The notes under the pieces are model-generated. The model was not told where the DNA came from, searched no databases, and saw nothing but the letters and a program-made list of their open reading frames with translations. This document shows positions 21,221-33,100 of a stretch of DNA of 64,000 nucleotides, in pieces (within the stretch, counting starts at the first letter, position 1; each line of letters starts with the position of its first letter). Location: positions 4,278,001-4,342,000 of the forward strand of contig NC_135244.1 in assembly GCF_947623445.1 (NCBI RefSeq), written 5' to 3'. Made by a program: the position numbers and the translations under genes. Source of the DNA: Clavelina lepadiformis (taxonomy: Eukaryota; Chordata; Ascidiacea; Aplousobranchia; Clavelinidae).

Positions 21221-23528
21221 ATTTAAGAAAGTGTCGGGAAGAAACTAGAAGAAATAAGCTGAAAGATATGCTCGAATTTATAAAACCATTTTGACTTAAA
21301 ATAGAAAGATACTAAACTAGACTAAAAATCAAAACTATAATTTTTTCGGTGACAAGCTGTTTTAAATTCAATTCTAGATACAATTTAAAATTTTGAGTGT
21401 TCATTCTAATTGCAAAAAAAGATACGTCAATTTTGTACAGTGTGTGTTGTAAAATGTTGTACAAACTGCAATTTTTGTTAATAACACCTTTGGACTTTTA
21501 TCAAGAACGTCGCTAACATCGAATAGATGTTTTGATATTCTCTGTATACTGTGGAATATTCTCTATAGATTGTATAAAAAAATCATAGTTTTCTATCGTT
21601 TTTTTTGTTTATTTTGTGCAAATGTTTATCTTTTCATTATGTCAATCTAGGTTTTTTTGTTCTTCACTGAAACAAATTCAATTAAAACATTTTTTTTAAC
21701 CAACTAGCTTTCATAAAAATTAACTTGTTTTATAACTTACTTGCTTAATTTTTCTCCTTTCTTCAATATGATATAACTTTTTGTATATATTTGAAACGTT
21801 TTCGACATACAGCAAGCTCTCTATATACTGTATTATAGATTAATTGTATCATTATATGCTACTGGTAAGCAATTGACTACCTGAGTATCATAGTAGATAT
21901 TTATTTCGTTTTTCAACCAATCGGTCCGAATTGTTGAATAACTATAAATTATACTTCTTCAATGTTCATGTAAGATTTATAAAGTGGTTTACTGTAAATT
22001 GCCCCGTAACGTTACTGCGTAAGCAACTGCAGTATTTTACTTGTTGTAGCTTTTCAATCGTCGGTATGATAATTAAAATTATCTCAATTATAAAAGACCA
22101 GAAGAACCACAAATAATGTTAAATATCTAAATTCAAATATATAATAACATAAATACAATATAATATAAATATAACTTTAAACATTATAAATGACGCAAAC
22201 AACGGTAAATCGTAAATCGGTACGTCGTTGTTGATGTAAACGAATCGATGCAAAAAACGAAATACTTAGAAGTGAACGAATTAACGAGAATTAAAATGTT
22301 TGTCGCAACATGTTTGCCAGAGTCGTAATGACTTCCGTTAGTGACTCTACTCGAGTCACTTTTTGCAAAGACTTGACTTGATTCGAAGCAATTCTTGATA
22401 GTTAGTTTCAGCGTTAAGGTGAAAAATTGTTCTCCAAATACATCATAGAGTATTTCAAAATGAAATTTTTTTTGTCTTTGAGAGCGTATGTGAAGTGACG
22501 AAACGAAGAAAATGTCAAATAAAAATTTCTAACGTTTCTTGTTGACCGAAACGGCATTTCATCTTTCATGTGGTCTTGTTTATAACTTAATTTGACTCGA
22601 TTCTTATTTTCCAAGTGATTTAAACTGAATCGAGTCACTTTTTCCGAGTGACTTGACTTGACTTGCGAACCGAGTTTGATGACTTGGTTACGATTTGGCT
22701 ATTTGGCGTTCTCAACGTGACTTTTGTACAAAAATCTTGCTCAGCTGAAAACATAAAAACTTTTTTAAACTTCAGATAAACAATTTGGAATAATTTTAGC
22801 GAAGTAATATTAATCACTCGTTGCTAAAATAAAATATTTACAAGTTATTTTGCTTCAGAGCAACGCTTTTTCGTTTTTGCTTTCTGTTATACGTATAGGT
22901 GTAGTTAAACAATTAAACCTTAACTTTGCAGATAACATGCACGTCAGTTTAGTTTCACATATTTTTACTAACTTTGCGTTGACTGACTGTTTCATTTTGT
23001 AAATGTTTTGTCTAAAAACGTAATTTAACTGTTTAAAAAATCTCGATTTTACAAGACTTTGAACTTTTATTATAAAACTTCGTGTTAGCTCGAAAACGTG
23101 ATTTTTAAAAATCTCCTTTCGACTTGCCCTTGTTAACCCTGTTTTTGATGAGGACAAAACTCGGGGTTGTTGAATCGATTAGGCGAAGTAATTCTTTTGA
23201 TTTGTTCGATTTATATTTTGTGGCAGTTATAATCTGTAGAGTATAGACGTTTCCAGCAACACTGGGGCAAGGCAGCATGATTTAGCCAAAATCTATCAAT
23301 AAAATCCAAAACACACATCACAGCTTTGAGATAATAAGCAATTTCTGCTGAAATATGAAATATTTCTGAATGCAATTTAACTGAACTGGCAAGACGAATA
23401 CAAGCAGATTGAAACGATAGCAAAAAGTACAAGTAGGGATATAGGTAACATTGTAATTATCTAAACACACTATAGGAAGCGTGGGAAACGACTTCATAGT
23501 TTTGCTTGTACTTTTTTAAGAAACAACA
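21221..23528. other. Convergent spacer between receptor and SLC5 genes
   Basis: The 3' ends of the plus-strand receptor and minus-strand SLC5 gene face each other here. An ATTAAA hexamer near 21680 could serve the receptor transcript. Most of the rest is AT-rich with no coding exon. A dispersed repeat (separate entry) occupies about 22316-22700. Confidence 0.5.
22316..22700. repeat. Dispersed ACTCGAGTCA-rich element, copy 1
   Basis: It starts with CCAGAGTCGTAATGACTTCC and is full of CGAGTCACTTTTT, GACTTGACTTGA and related phrases, ending near GACTTGGTTACGA, an approximate inverted match of the start. The same vocabulary and similar ends recur at 33286-33640, about 34908-34990, about 42181-42215 and 53838-54250. 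Probably a small DNA transposon family; no coding capacity is seen. Confidence 0.55.
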
Positions 23529-26500
23529 TCAGGAGGTTAAAGCATCGCTGGAGTTGGAAGTTGCAGAAATGTATAAATCTTCTTTTTTTGATTTGATCTG
23601 ATGCCTGAGCAGTTGAATTGTTTCGGGCGGCTCAACATCAGCGCATCTAGTTGGTGTGGCATCAGGAACACCAAAGCGAAAAAACGTGCGGATTTTTTGA
23701 GGAAAGCACGGATGATCAAGAAAAGGCTGGAACAAACGCGAGTCACTTTCCGACGGTTTCTTGGGCCCTGAAAACGTTTCAGTTGAAGATTGATTTAGCC
23801 ATTATTAACAAATCTTCTTCCAGGCTGATATGATAACTTAGTCGACTTAAAAATATATCAGTAAGATATGCAACGATTACATTTGGTTTTTACACGATTG
23901 GTATTTTCTTTAACATATAGTATAGATTATACAGTTTATCACGTGATTAGCAATAGTTATTTGCGTGAAGAGCGATTAGAAATATTTAATTATTATTTAA
24001 AAAAAGCAACCGCAAGAAGTTTGCTACTGTACAACAAAATAACGCAATTGTTTTTTCACAAATATACCTGAAAGAAATGACATCAACAGTCCAATGACAA
24101 GCGTCAAACCAAAACCCAACGCGTTGTGATAATATAATGAGATTGACCACAAGGAGTAGTAAAGAGCTGGCCTGTTAAAATCGAAAAATCGGTTATATAA
24201 CCGGCAATGTTTTCTTTCAGACCGACGTAAAAGGTTACGTCATACAAAATAAGTCACTCACTTCAGACTATTCTCTTGCTCAATTGTTGTTGCATCTGCA
24301 ACTGTAAACGGTTGTCGAGTGCTGAGATATGTGGTCAGGTTTGTTTGGTGGCTGCAATTAGCAATGGACACCGTCAGAAGACCAGTTTTATCTGGTGGTC
24401 TTCCGTACATAATCGCACTAAGGGCAATCCAGGCGGTTATTGTTGTTCCCACGAGAAAACCAGTAATGCCTCCCTGAAAGCAGATTACGTACAGGCAAAA
24501 AATTTTAACGAAAAGGTTTGATATGAAGTGTTTGACGCATCAGTAGCCTACCACACACGAGCAACAGATTTTTACTATTTTAACAAACAATAATGATTTA
24601 ACAACGATATTATGACAAACAATAGGTTTTTTCTTAACACACACGTAGATATATTTCAAACAATATGTTCAGAATTCTAGACAACTTCAATATTAAAAAC
24701 GCATTTTCAAATGTCATTTCCAATACTGACCTAAAGTCTAACGCTTACCCTTAAGTATTAGAACAGTCGTAAAAGTGAATTTTAGCTATAATGTGCGTCA
24801 CTTATAAAGTGGAATTATTCCACTCCATACGCCATTAAAGACAATACGCATTTCTTTGAAGTATCTTAAGAGCGGCCAAATTTCAAACAACAACTTACAA
24901 TGGTATTGGTCCAAGGGAAAAAGATGCCTAGTGTAAAGAGGCCAAGAAGTGGTCCACTAATTGAGCCGTCTAATGACGTTGCAATGGACATGACAGTACC
25001 ATTCATCTTTTCGGTGAGAAAAGCCATACAGAGCACCAAGCATCCAAACATAATTGCTAAAAAGAAAATTGAATTGGCTTTGCTGTTTAGTTCTTAAAGA
25101 TTGATTGCATTTCATTGAAGGTGTTGTTGAATTTAGAGAGGTTTTTTACTTATGCATATACAGTGGGACCTCGTTAATCCGTACCCCGATGAACCGGAAT
25201 CCCCGCTATCCGACACAAAACTGCCGGGAACGGATTTCTTCCTATGCATTTTACCCCTTTAATCCGGAAACCCCGCTGTCCGACTCCGACACAAAAGTTT
25301 TGGAACAAATGTGCTAAATCAATAGCAATAAAATCCGATAAACCGGATTATTAACAGTTAAGCGAAAATGATTCACGATTGTCCTAATACAGTATGTTAG
25401 TTAGTTGACGAAACAATAGCCGATTATTATCTACGCATAATTACGTTGCGTTGCATAATGACGTTGTAGCAGCGGTGACGGTCCTATTCGTTGTGGCAAG
25501 CCACTTTGTCAGTTACAGCTGAGTAAGCCGCACAGCTTTTTAGTCATACTATGAAATACTGTACAGTATTTTAGAAACGAAAAAATAAATTGTTCATCAA
25601 CACTAACAAACAACGCTTCCGCGGTCGCAAAAAAATACGTACATTACATAGGTTGAGTGCGGCAATCTATTGAAGACATACTGCTGCGACTCAATCGTGC
25701 TATCAGCTTTTGATATCGCATTGCGCAAAAATTGGAAACAGGCCTAAGAAAGTTCTAGACTGCTGGTCCCGCCGGAATGCTTCGCCATGCAAGAGCGGTT
25801 GTCAAACCGATTTGCGGCATGTTCGTCACTTCTGGCTTAGAGCATTCGTCTTTAATACGGTGGTTCTGGGGTTCGACACTGGGTCGGATCATACAAAAAA
25901 TATAATTTTATTTTTGTTGCTGTCCAGCCAGAAACTCGGTACTTAGAATTGGAGTAAGGTGCATACTGCGTTTTGAACACGGTGCTGCATTTGCAAGATT
26001 GATTGATTTTTTACTTTCCAATAATCCGGATACCCCGCTAAACCGACATTTTTTGACGAAACGAAGTGGTCCGGATTAACGAGGTCTCACTGTATATACT
26101 TTTGGATTTTAGGCAGCCAGGTCTGTTTGCCTTAACTTCGCTCAGAAATTTCGGTTGATTGCGTCAGCGTTTACCCATTGTTACGTAATGTGTAAGATTA
26201 TAAAACTGTTGGTAAGGTCGTAAACAGCTGAGATTTATTCAGCGTGTGTGACGCCAGTTACGTCATAAAAGTTACGTAACAGGCCGAAATTACATAACAT
26301 TGACATTTTACTACCTCCAGAGTTTCCGTTGTTTTCGTTGTAAAGATCTACTAACAAAACAATCATTTTGTCAAACTGAACTATTTATACGTTACCTGAA
26401 ACTTTACTTGTTGTGAGTTTGGTAACTTCTTTCATTTGAGGTTTGTAAGGGAGTAGAAAATCTTCTAATAAAAGCGAACCAATTGAATTAATTCCTGATG

Positions 26501-28634
26501 AGACTGTGCTGAAATCAAAAAATAAAACTACATTTTTAAATTTGATAAAGAACCAAATTACTAATTTTAATGAACTATAGAAAAATTCGCGAGCCAAGAA
26601 TTCACCTGAGTGTTCCGCTAAAAGCAGCCGATATAAAGAGCCCTGTCATGCCGGGCACGTCCCGAAACACATCTGAGACCAGATACGCCATAAGCTGGTC
26701 GTTTTTGGTGATTTTTCCTGAAGAACGTGGGTCGCAGTTCTCGAAATAAGCATAAGCAGCACATCCGCTGATCGTGGCCACAATCAGAAAGATCATGGTC
26801 GGAAGAACCGATACCAATGCAGCTCTGTAAACAAACCAATCGTGTTTTAATGTCGAGTGTTTCATGAGTTTTAGATGAAGTAAGTCTGAGGAAATTAGTC
26901 CGAAAAACATCTCACATCCGAGCTTGCTTAACCGACTTGCAGGAGAGAAACCTTTGGGCAGAAGGTTGACCGACGCACGCCGCGCAATTAAAAACAAAAG
27001 TTGATCCAATGAAATAAGACCAAGCTGTTCTTTGTAGTGTTGGATCTAGGTCGAACCTTTAATTTTAGAAAATTAATTTTCTAAGAAGCTGTGAAAATAT
27101 TTCTAAAACTTATTTTAATGATCTCATAAACGTAAAGAGATTTTTAATGGAACATTGTCATACTTCCATGCATTTAGTCGATGGCCTCTGTCCAAAGCAC
27201 TGGTCATCTCGTCTAAACCGCCAACAACTATAATGGCTTTCACCATAGCTGCAAAACCACCAAACAGCATTATAAGAGATTGCAGACTGTCTGTCCATAC
27301 CACCGCTTTCATTCCGCCCTGTAGGTATAACCAACAAACAGTTAACTGCATCGTAAGCCGTATGCATGGCACGCCGCGTAATTCAAGTGACTTCAAGTTT
27401 TAGACTAGGAAATTTCCCAATTATATTAGCTCTGCCAACGCTCCAAGTGCGGCAAAGTAGTTTATACAAGCAAAATGCAATGCAATGAATACCATTGGTA
27501 TCATACAAAGGGGTCTTACCAGAGTAGTGTAAAACGTGCATATACCGCTGGTCAACACTATGGTCCATTGCAAGCTCAAAGGTGTCACCGCATTTAATGC
27601 CAAAGCGGGTAAGTATACGGCGATGCCCATGTAGAAAAGCTGGCGATTGTAAAATGTAAATGTCAACACTGGAAATAAAAACTATCAGCAAAAAGACAAA
27701 TCAAGCGTCTCATACCAGTTTGACAATGCATAGGAAAGACACCACCTTTCGCACTTTTGAATTGAACCGATATTCGAGATACTAAAAGAATAAAGCCGCG
27801 TGAAAAAACAACCAAACGTAGAAATAAATGAAACACTGCTTCCTAAAAATACGACAATTTAATGAAAACGGCAAAGGTGTTGTGCTAAATGAAACTAAAA
27901 ATGTGACCGTTGACGCTAAGAATGTCCTCATATAAGCTTTACAATTATAAAATAAAGAAATGGTTTAAACATAAAAAACTTAGTTTTCTTCTGAATTTTA
28001 CCTCATACACGGTGCGAAGTTGGAGTCGAAAGAAAAGTGGAATGTAGTAAAGACAGCAAATTACGTTTGGAATGACTGGACCGAAAGCAAACCACAGTGA
28101 AACTAAGCCGTATAAGTACGATTCCGTCGGGAAGCCTATGACGGTCATGGCCGAAATATATGTAACGGCAATTGAGAGACCGAGGGGAACCTGTTGACGA
28201 TCACTTTCCATTAATAATCATGGATCAAGTGTTATTGGTACAAAGTAACGAGTTAGCTCAATGATTTGTGAAATATCTTTAATAAAACGCACGATTTGTA
28301 TTTGTAGCGCACATTACATCAGCTTTAATTTTTCTGGTTTGACCAACAAAATGTTTAGCAAAGTGAAGTGAAATACCAACCGGTGAAACGTCTCTGCCAC
28401 CATAGTTGTAATTTTCAATGGATTTCCTTCCTCGATCTTTGTAAGCGTAATAGATTCCAACCAGTGCCGCCATAACCAACATTCCTTTGTAAAGAAAATA
28501 TGTATTGCTTTCCTGTCACGTTAAAAGTGATGGCGTCCTAAAGTGCTTTTTGTAAATTCTACGTATACCGATAAATTATTATCCGTATATAAACATACCG
28601 ATAAATATAATGAGATCGATGGTATGAAAGCCAT
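23529..28634 (-). CDS. SLC5-family sodium-coupled solute transporter, 13 exons, 627 aa
   Basis: Exons, 5' to 3' on the minus strand: 28634-28599, 28512-28381, 28190-28002, 27781-27716, 27639-27520, 27318-27164, 27056-26916, 26824-26606, 26508-26396, 25056-24899, 24473-24262, 24171-24068, 23767-23529. Phases close to 628 codons with stop. The protein should sit in the plasma membrane and use the sodium gradient to import a small solute. It aligns by eye with the SLC5A5/A6/A8/A12 branch (iodide, multivitamin, monocarboxylates): LVGIYYAY in TM1, YGGRDVSPVPLGLS, a Y-x-RFNSKVRK block, GIAVYLPALALNAVT, GGMKAVVWTD, QPSAQRFLSCKS, DQLMAYLV, FSGTLSTVSSGINS and SGPLLGLFTLGI. The tail resembles the FRFGVP-type SLC5 C-terminus. 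Substrate cannot be assigned. The ATG at 28634 has GCC before and G after, a good context, and its 12-codon exon joins in phase. The intron between 26395 and 25057 holds a pogo-like element. Confidence 0.93.
25161..26092. mobile_element. pogo/Tigger-like non-autonomous element in the SLC5 intron
   Basis: The left end is CAGTGGGACCTCGTTAATCC and the right end is its inverted copy with one mismatch. Both are flanked by TA (25159-25160 and 26093-26094). CAGTG...TCGTTAATCCG ends with TA duplication mark the pogo/Tigger branch of Tc1/mariner. Variants of 'aatccggaaaccccgctgtccga' type are repeated internally near both ends. The 932-bp body has no intact transposase frame and includes a tRNA-like segment (25831-25885). 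Confidence 0.85.
25831..25885 (+). repeat. tRNA-like segment inside the pogo-like element
   Basis: TGGCTTAGAGCATTCGTC resembles a tRNA A box/D arm and GGTTCGACACT resembles a B box/T arm, at about tRNA spacing. The acceptor stem does not pair convincingly, so this is not a functional tRNA gene. It probably derives from a SINE that landed in the element, or was captured by it. Confidence 0.4.
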
Positions 28635-30160
28635 GGCTGCCAATTGTTACAGACATGGAGAGATTGTTTAACAACACTCACAATGCAGCGTAAATCAACG
28701 CTTTTTTTAAACCTGCAGTACGAGAAAAAAGTTTTATGCTCTGAAATCGTTGATCCACAAACGCCTGAGCAAAAGGTTGTGCATAAAAATATACATAACT
28801 CTGTGTCGCTTGATGTTAGAGACTGCAACTTGCATCAATCTACTGCAAAACATAAATGATCCCATTGTTTCAAGTAACGCTACGCCGACTTGAGCCTGGT
28901 TGATTTCTGCATGATACGTATATAGAGCACTCAATGCGCTTTTAAACCAAAACAAGAACTCTTTAGTATTACTGTATATAGATCTTGGTTTTAGATTATA
29001 CGAATACGCTATTCAATATGCCATTAGGGAGATTCAAAACTGAACTAAAACAACTTTATTAGCAACGCCGAGTCTCTGGAACACTGTGCGATTTGGATGA
29101 AGTCTGCCGCTCATTCTGCTCAGCTAAATCAACTACTCAGGTTCACTTGAAGTGTCTAAGATGGTTGGATGGCCGTAACAAGAAAAAAGCAGCTTTATAA
29201 TAACAAGGCGATACGCTCTGACGGGCGCTTTCTCTACCATACAAATCACTGAAAAAAAGCAAAGTTACGAAACAAACTTACAAGAAAAGACGAATAAAAA
29301 CTGAGTTTCTACAGGAGTATTGTCTAATGGCAATGTCTTTTCTAGCAAATCACAAAACAAGCACTAAAAATAAAAGCTATTGAATCAGTGATAACATTTC
29401 AAGAAAACATAGTTGCTCCAAGAATGTTATCGCGGTATTGCATATGCTTACAAGTCTATAACGAGCTGTCCAACAACGAGTGAAAGATGCTTTGAAGATA
29501 ATATACAATAGGCTGACTTGTAATCTCTAGACAGACTTGAATCTTGTATTAAAGAAGGTGAAATAAATACCATTTTCGTAGGTCAGAAATGATAAAGAAC
29601 CACTAACTAAGAATATGTTAAATAAAAAGAAAAACATTTATACTTGTATTTTTAATTTATCAAATTGGAACAAAATTAAACAACGAGCGAACAAAAAGAA
29701 TAATTAAAAATTACAATCATGCATAATCTTATCTATCTACAACATAATCTATTTCTTGCGTTGACTGACAAAGCTGAATAAATGTTCGGTCGCACATTAA
29801 ATGCAATCGCATAAAAGTATTATGCATGGGTACAAAGTACAACTGTTGCTAAACGTTGATCACAATTTCCAGCAAAACAATTTCCGCAATTATAGCCAAT
29901 ATATACACAACCAGATAGCTGTACAACTATGTAGTCAAAGCTTGGTGCTGTGTTGCTCAAACGATTTGTTCACTTGACCCAAGTTTTCCTTAACGCTTCT
30001 GTAAGAAAAATTCCACTTAGGCCAACGTATAGCTACACACTATATATTTACATGTATTAAGGTTTATTAAAATTATCACTTAAACCACTAAAAATAAAAA
30101 CTGATCTACAGAACTTATTTATAAAATACAATGCGAGGTTCTAAATCGTGATACATGTTA
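28635..30160. other. Spacer upstream of SLC5 and downstream of SLC22 copy A
   Basis: It should hold the promoter and 5' untranslated region of the minus-strand SLC5 gene and the 3' region of SLC22 copy A. From about 29670 rightward the sequence is also present downstream of SLC22 copy B (from about 37625), so the segmental duplication starts near 29670. No coding exon is recognised. Confidence 0.5.
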
Positions 30161-33100
30161 TCATTCTACAAACCCTCTTTTATTTCTCCACGTCCTGTAA
30201 TATTCTTCCGCCTCTTGCAGAGTTTCCATCGTCGGTATGTTGTTTGTTTCGGGCAATAACAAAGACAGAACGGCGCATATCGTTCCTATAAGGACGGTTA
30301 GATTAACAGCGTTGCCATAGCAGTCCAAACACACGCAGACTTTTATACACAAAAGTTGCAAATCAAACTATTGAGCTTAAATGTTCCGGCAAAAACACGC
30401 ACGCTCATTCTTAATCATTAGAAATGTATCTAAATAACGTACCTAATACACCAAATATGGTGTTGGGTAGCCAATAAATCTCATACTGCAAGTTAAGAAT
30501 GTAAGGTGCAAGAATTGAACCAATTCTAGACGCAGTTATCCCAATGCCTAATCCATTAGTCCTGCAAATGCACGATTTAGGCTTTTTTTGTAAATCATTA
30601 ATTTAAGGCTGTAATAGGTAGGCTAAATGTCAGTAAAAGTACCTCAGTTCTGTTGGGTAAAGTTCAGACGTTAGACCGTAGAGGACTGCATATGACCCGG
30701 TCACACCAAACTTGGCAACAAAAGCAAACGCAACTCCCAGTGTTTTTAAGGCTGAGGAAAAAGTTATTTTAATTTTTACAATCAAGGGTTTCCTGGATCG
30801 GCGTGAAGTTGTTACCGGTATCCTGAGTACCTATTCAATTACTTATTCGACTCAATAAGTATCTTTTGAAGCAATTATAGATAGGGCTACCATATGTCCT
30901 CCTTTAGGAGTATTTGTCCTCTTTTCTAAAGAAAATGAATTTTGCTCCGAGAATACTGAAAAATGTCCAAAAGTCCTTTTTTGCATTTTACGTTTTCTTG
31001 CTTATATTTTCAACACAATAATATATTTATGTAACTTTTCGGCGACTGCATGAAGTCTAATCATTTTTCATATCATTGTTTTGATTTAGACGACCACAAA
31101 AGTTAAGCAATAACGCCACAGAGGAATACTGTGTTTTTTGATGAACTGCGGCAGAAGTATCCTTGTTTCAGAAAAAGACATATTGATTTTCAAGCTGAAT
31201 GCATTACTTGTGCATATGCGTATACTTATCCAAAAACAAGTGATAAATTCTGTAAACGTAAAATTCTATTTGCATTGTACTTGCTGGCGAAATTGTCCAT
31301 TTTTTGGGTGAGTGGATATATGGTTGGCCTAATTATAAATGACTAGGTATCTAAATATGTAGCCAGTGACCAACAACATCTGCAAACATATAACCAAACA
31401 AGAAACCGCATGCCAGGCTACCACATTTAAATTTTGAATAAGCAACCAAATAAGTAACAAGAAAACCGGTAATTATTGCTTTATGCCGATTTCTGACCGG
31501 TATCTTCTTATTTACACCAACCATAGAAGTTTCCTTCACAGATTACTTTCATTTGTTTGTTTAAAGTTGAAATTTATGGAAACACTTCATTGCATTCAAC
31601 TTCTCAACATACTTTGATCATTCCCGGCAAAATAATTCACAACCACACTTGCTATGAGGGCGCACCCTGCCAGGAATATCATGAATGCGTGAACGTATCG
31701 TCTCCCGATTTTGTTCAAAAATGGAAGACAGAAAAAATACGACGCTGCACCCAGGGCGGCATCTACAGCGAAACAGCAAATACAGTGCAAATTGCAACTC
31801 ATTTATTGCTGTATATGGATATAACTTAGCAAACAGATTATAGCTACTAGCTAAGAGCAAAAAAATAGAGAATTGAAATGTAACGCAAAAAAATCTTTAA
31901 AACAAACTATAATTTGACAAGCTACTTATTGTGTTGTTGATGAAAAAATCTCCTTCCAAGTTTCCTGTATTTAAAGTGACTCCGAAATATACAATACTGT
32001 TGGCGAACCTAAAAAACAATAATCATAAAAGCTCGGATATTGTTTTCAGAGACTTTAGATTTGTTTTTTTAACTTGTATTAACCGTCGTTAAACTTGCAT
32101 TAAACGTAGAGGATTTTATTTTTACCAAAACATACTATATCAAACTTAAATTTCACTTACTTGCTGAAAAAGTTAAATATAAAAAAACGGTTTAATTATT
32201 AAAAGACAGTAAAATGCATGTGTTTTTTACCTTACATAACACTGTACTCACGCACATAAATCTACTTACCAAGCATATATCAAGTTAAGTGTGACCAGCA
32301 AAGAGTACTTGTGCTTAAACAGCTCGATGCTTGTGTATTTTTTAACTGGTTCAAGCTTTTCTGTTGTCTTAACGGCATAAAAGTAAGGAGATGAATATTG
32401 TTAACCATAGCTTTGTGCACTCTTGCGTATTCCCAAAAAATAAAAGCAATTGAGCTATAAAGTTAATTTAACTGGAAAAGTGAAATAAATTACTTTATCC
32501 TCCCACAATGCGTCGCTTAGTTCAACTTTATTGATGCGTGCCATCAGCTTGGACACCTTTTTTCCCTCATTGTCACGATTTTTTACGAAAAGCCAGCGCG
32601 GTGATTCCGGAAGAATCAAAATGAAAAGCAGGAAAGGAAGCCCAACCAGCGTGTTGACGAGCTTTGTAATTTTACATTACAAAGTTATTTATGATTGAAA
32701 TATATCAATAAAAGTCTTCACAAATGTTTTCAATTGTTAAAAGTTTTTTTTTTCAGTTTCCGTTATTTACTTTGAAACCAATTATTCACCAGAACAAATC
32801 ACAGTACGTCATAGCTTCGAGCAGTACCATTATATTGTGCCAGTCTCTCCAGCTGTAAGCGATTGCGTTGGCAATAAAGTAGCCGAAAGAGAAAAAAAGT
32901 TGATAGAACATAGCAAATGAACTTCTCCATTTTGTGCCGACGATTTCCATAACTGTGCAAGAAATTTCACGTTATGGCGAGCTTTTGCTAGAAACATTCA
33001 CAAATTACAGCGTTGCTTAATACCGTATGCGTAGGTAGCAATGGTCGTGCCGCTTCCGAAAAAGGCCACCAGCACGCGAAATACGATATACAGCGTCATC

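Noticed and set aside
25831-25885. Functional tRNA gene
   Set aside because: A- and B-box-like sequence is present but the acceptor stem does not pair, and it lies inside a transposon.
27383-27691. 102-codon minus-strand frame in the SLC5 region
   Set aside because: Out of frame with the SLC5 exon at 27520-27639 and runs into introns.
32790-32827. Longer version of SLC22 copy A exon 6
   Set aside because: The open reading continues past 32828, but using the later donor breaks phase with the next exon and adds residues absent from the family between RDW and PES.
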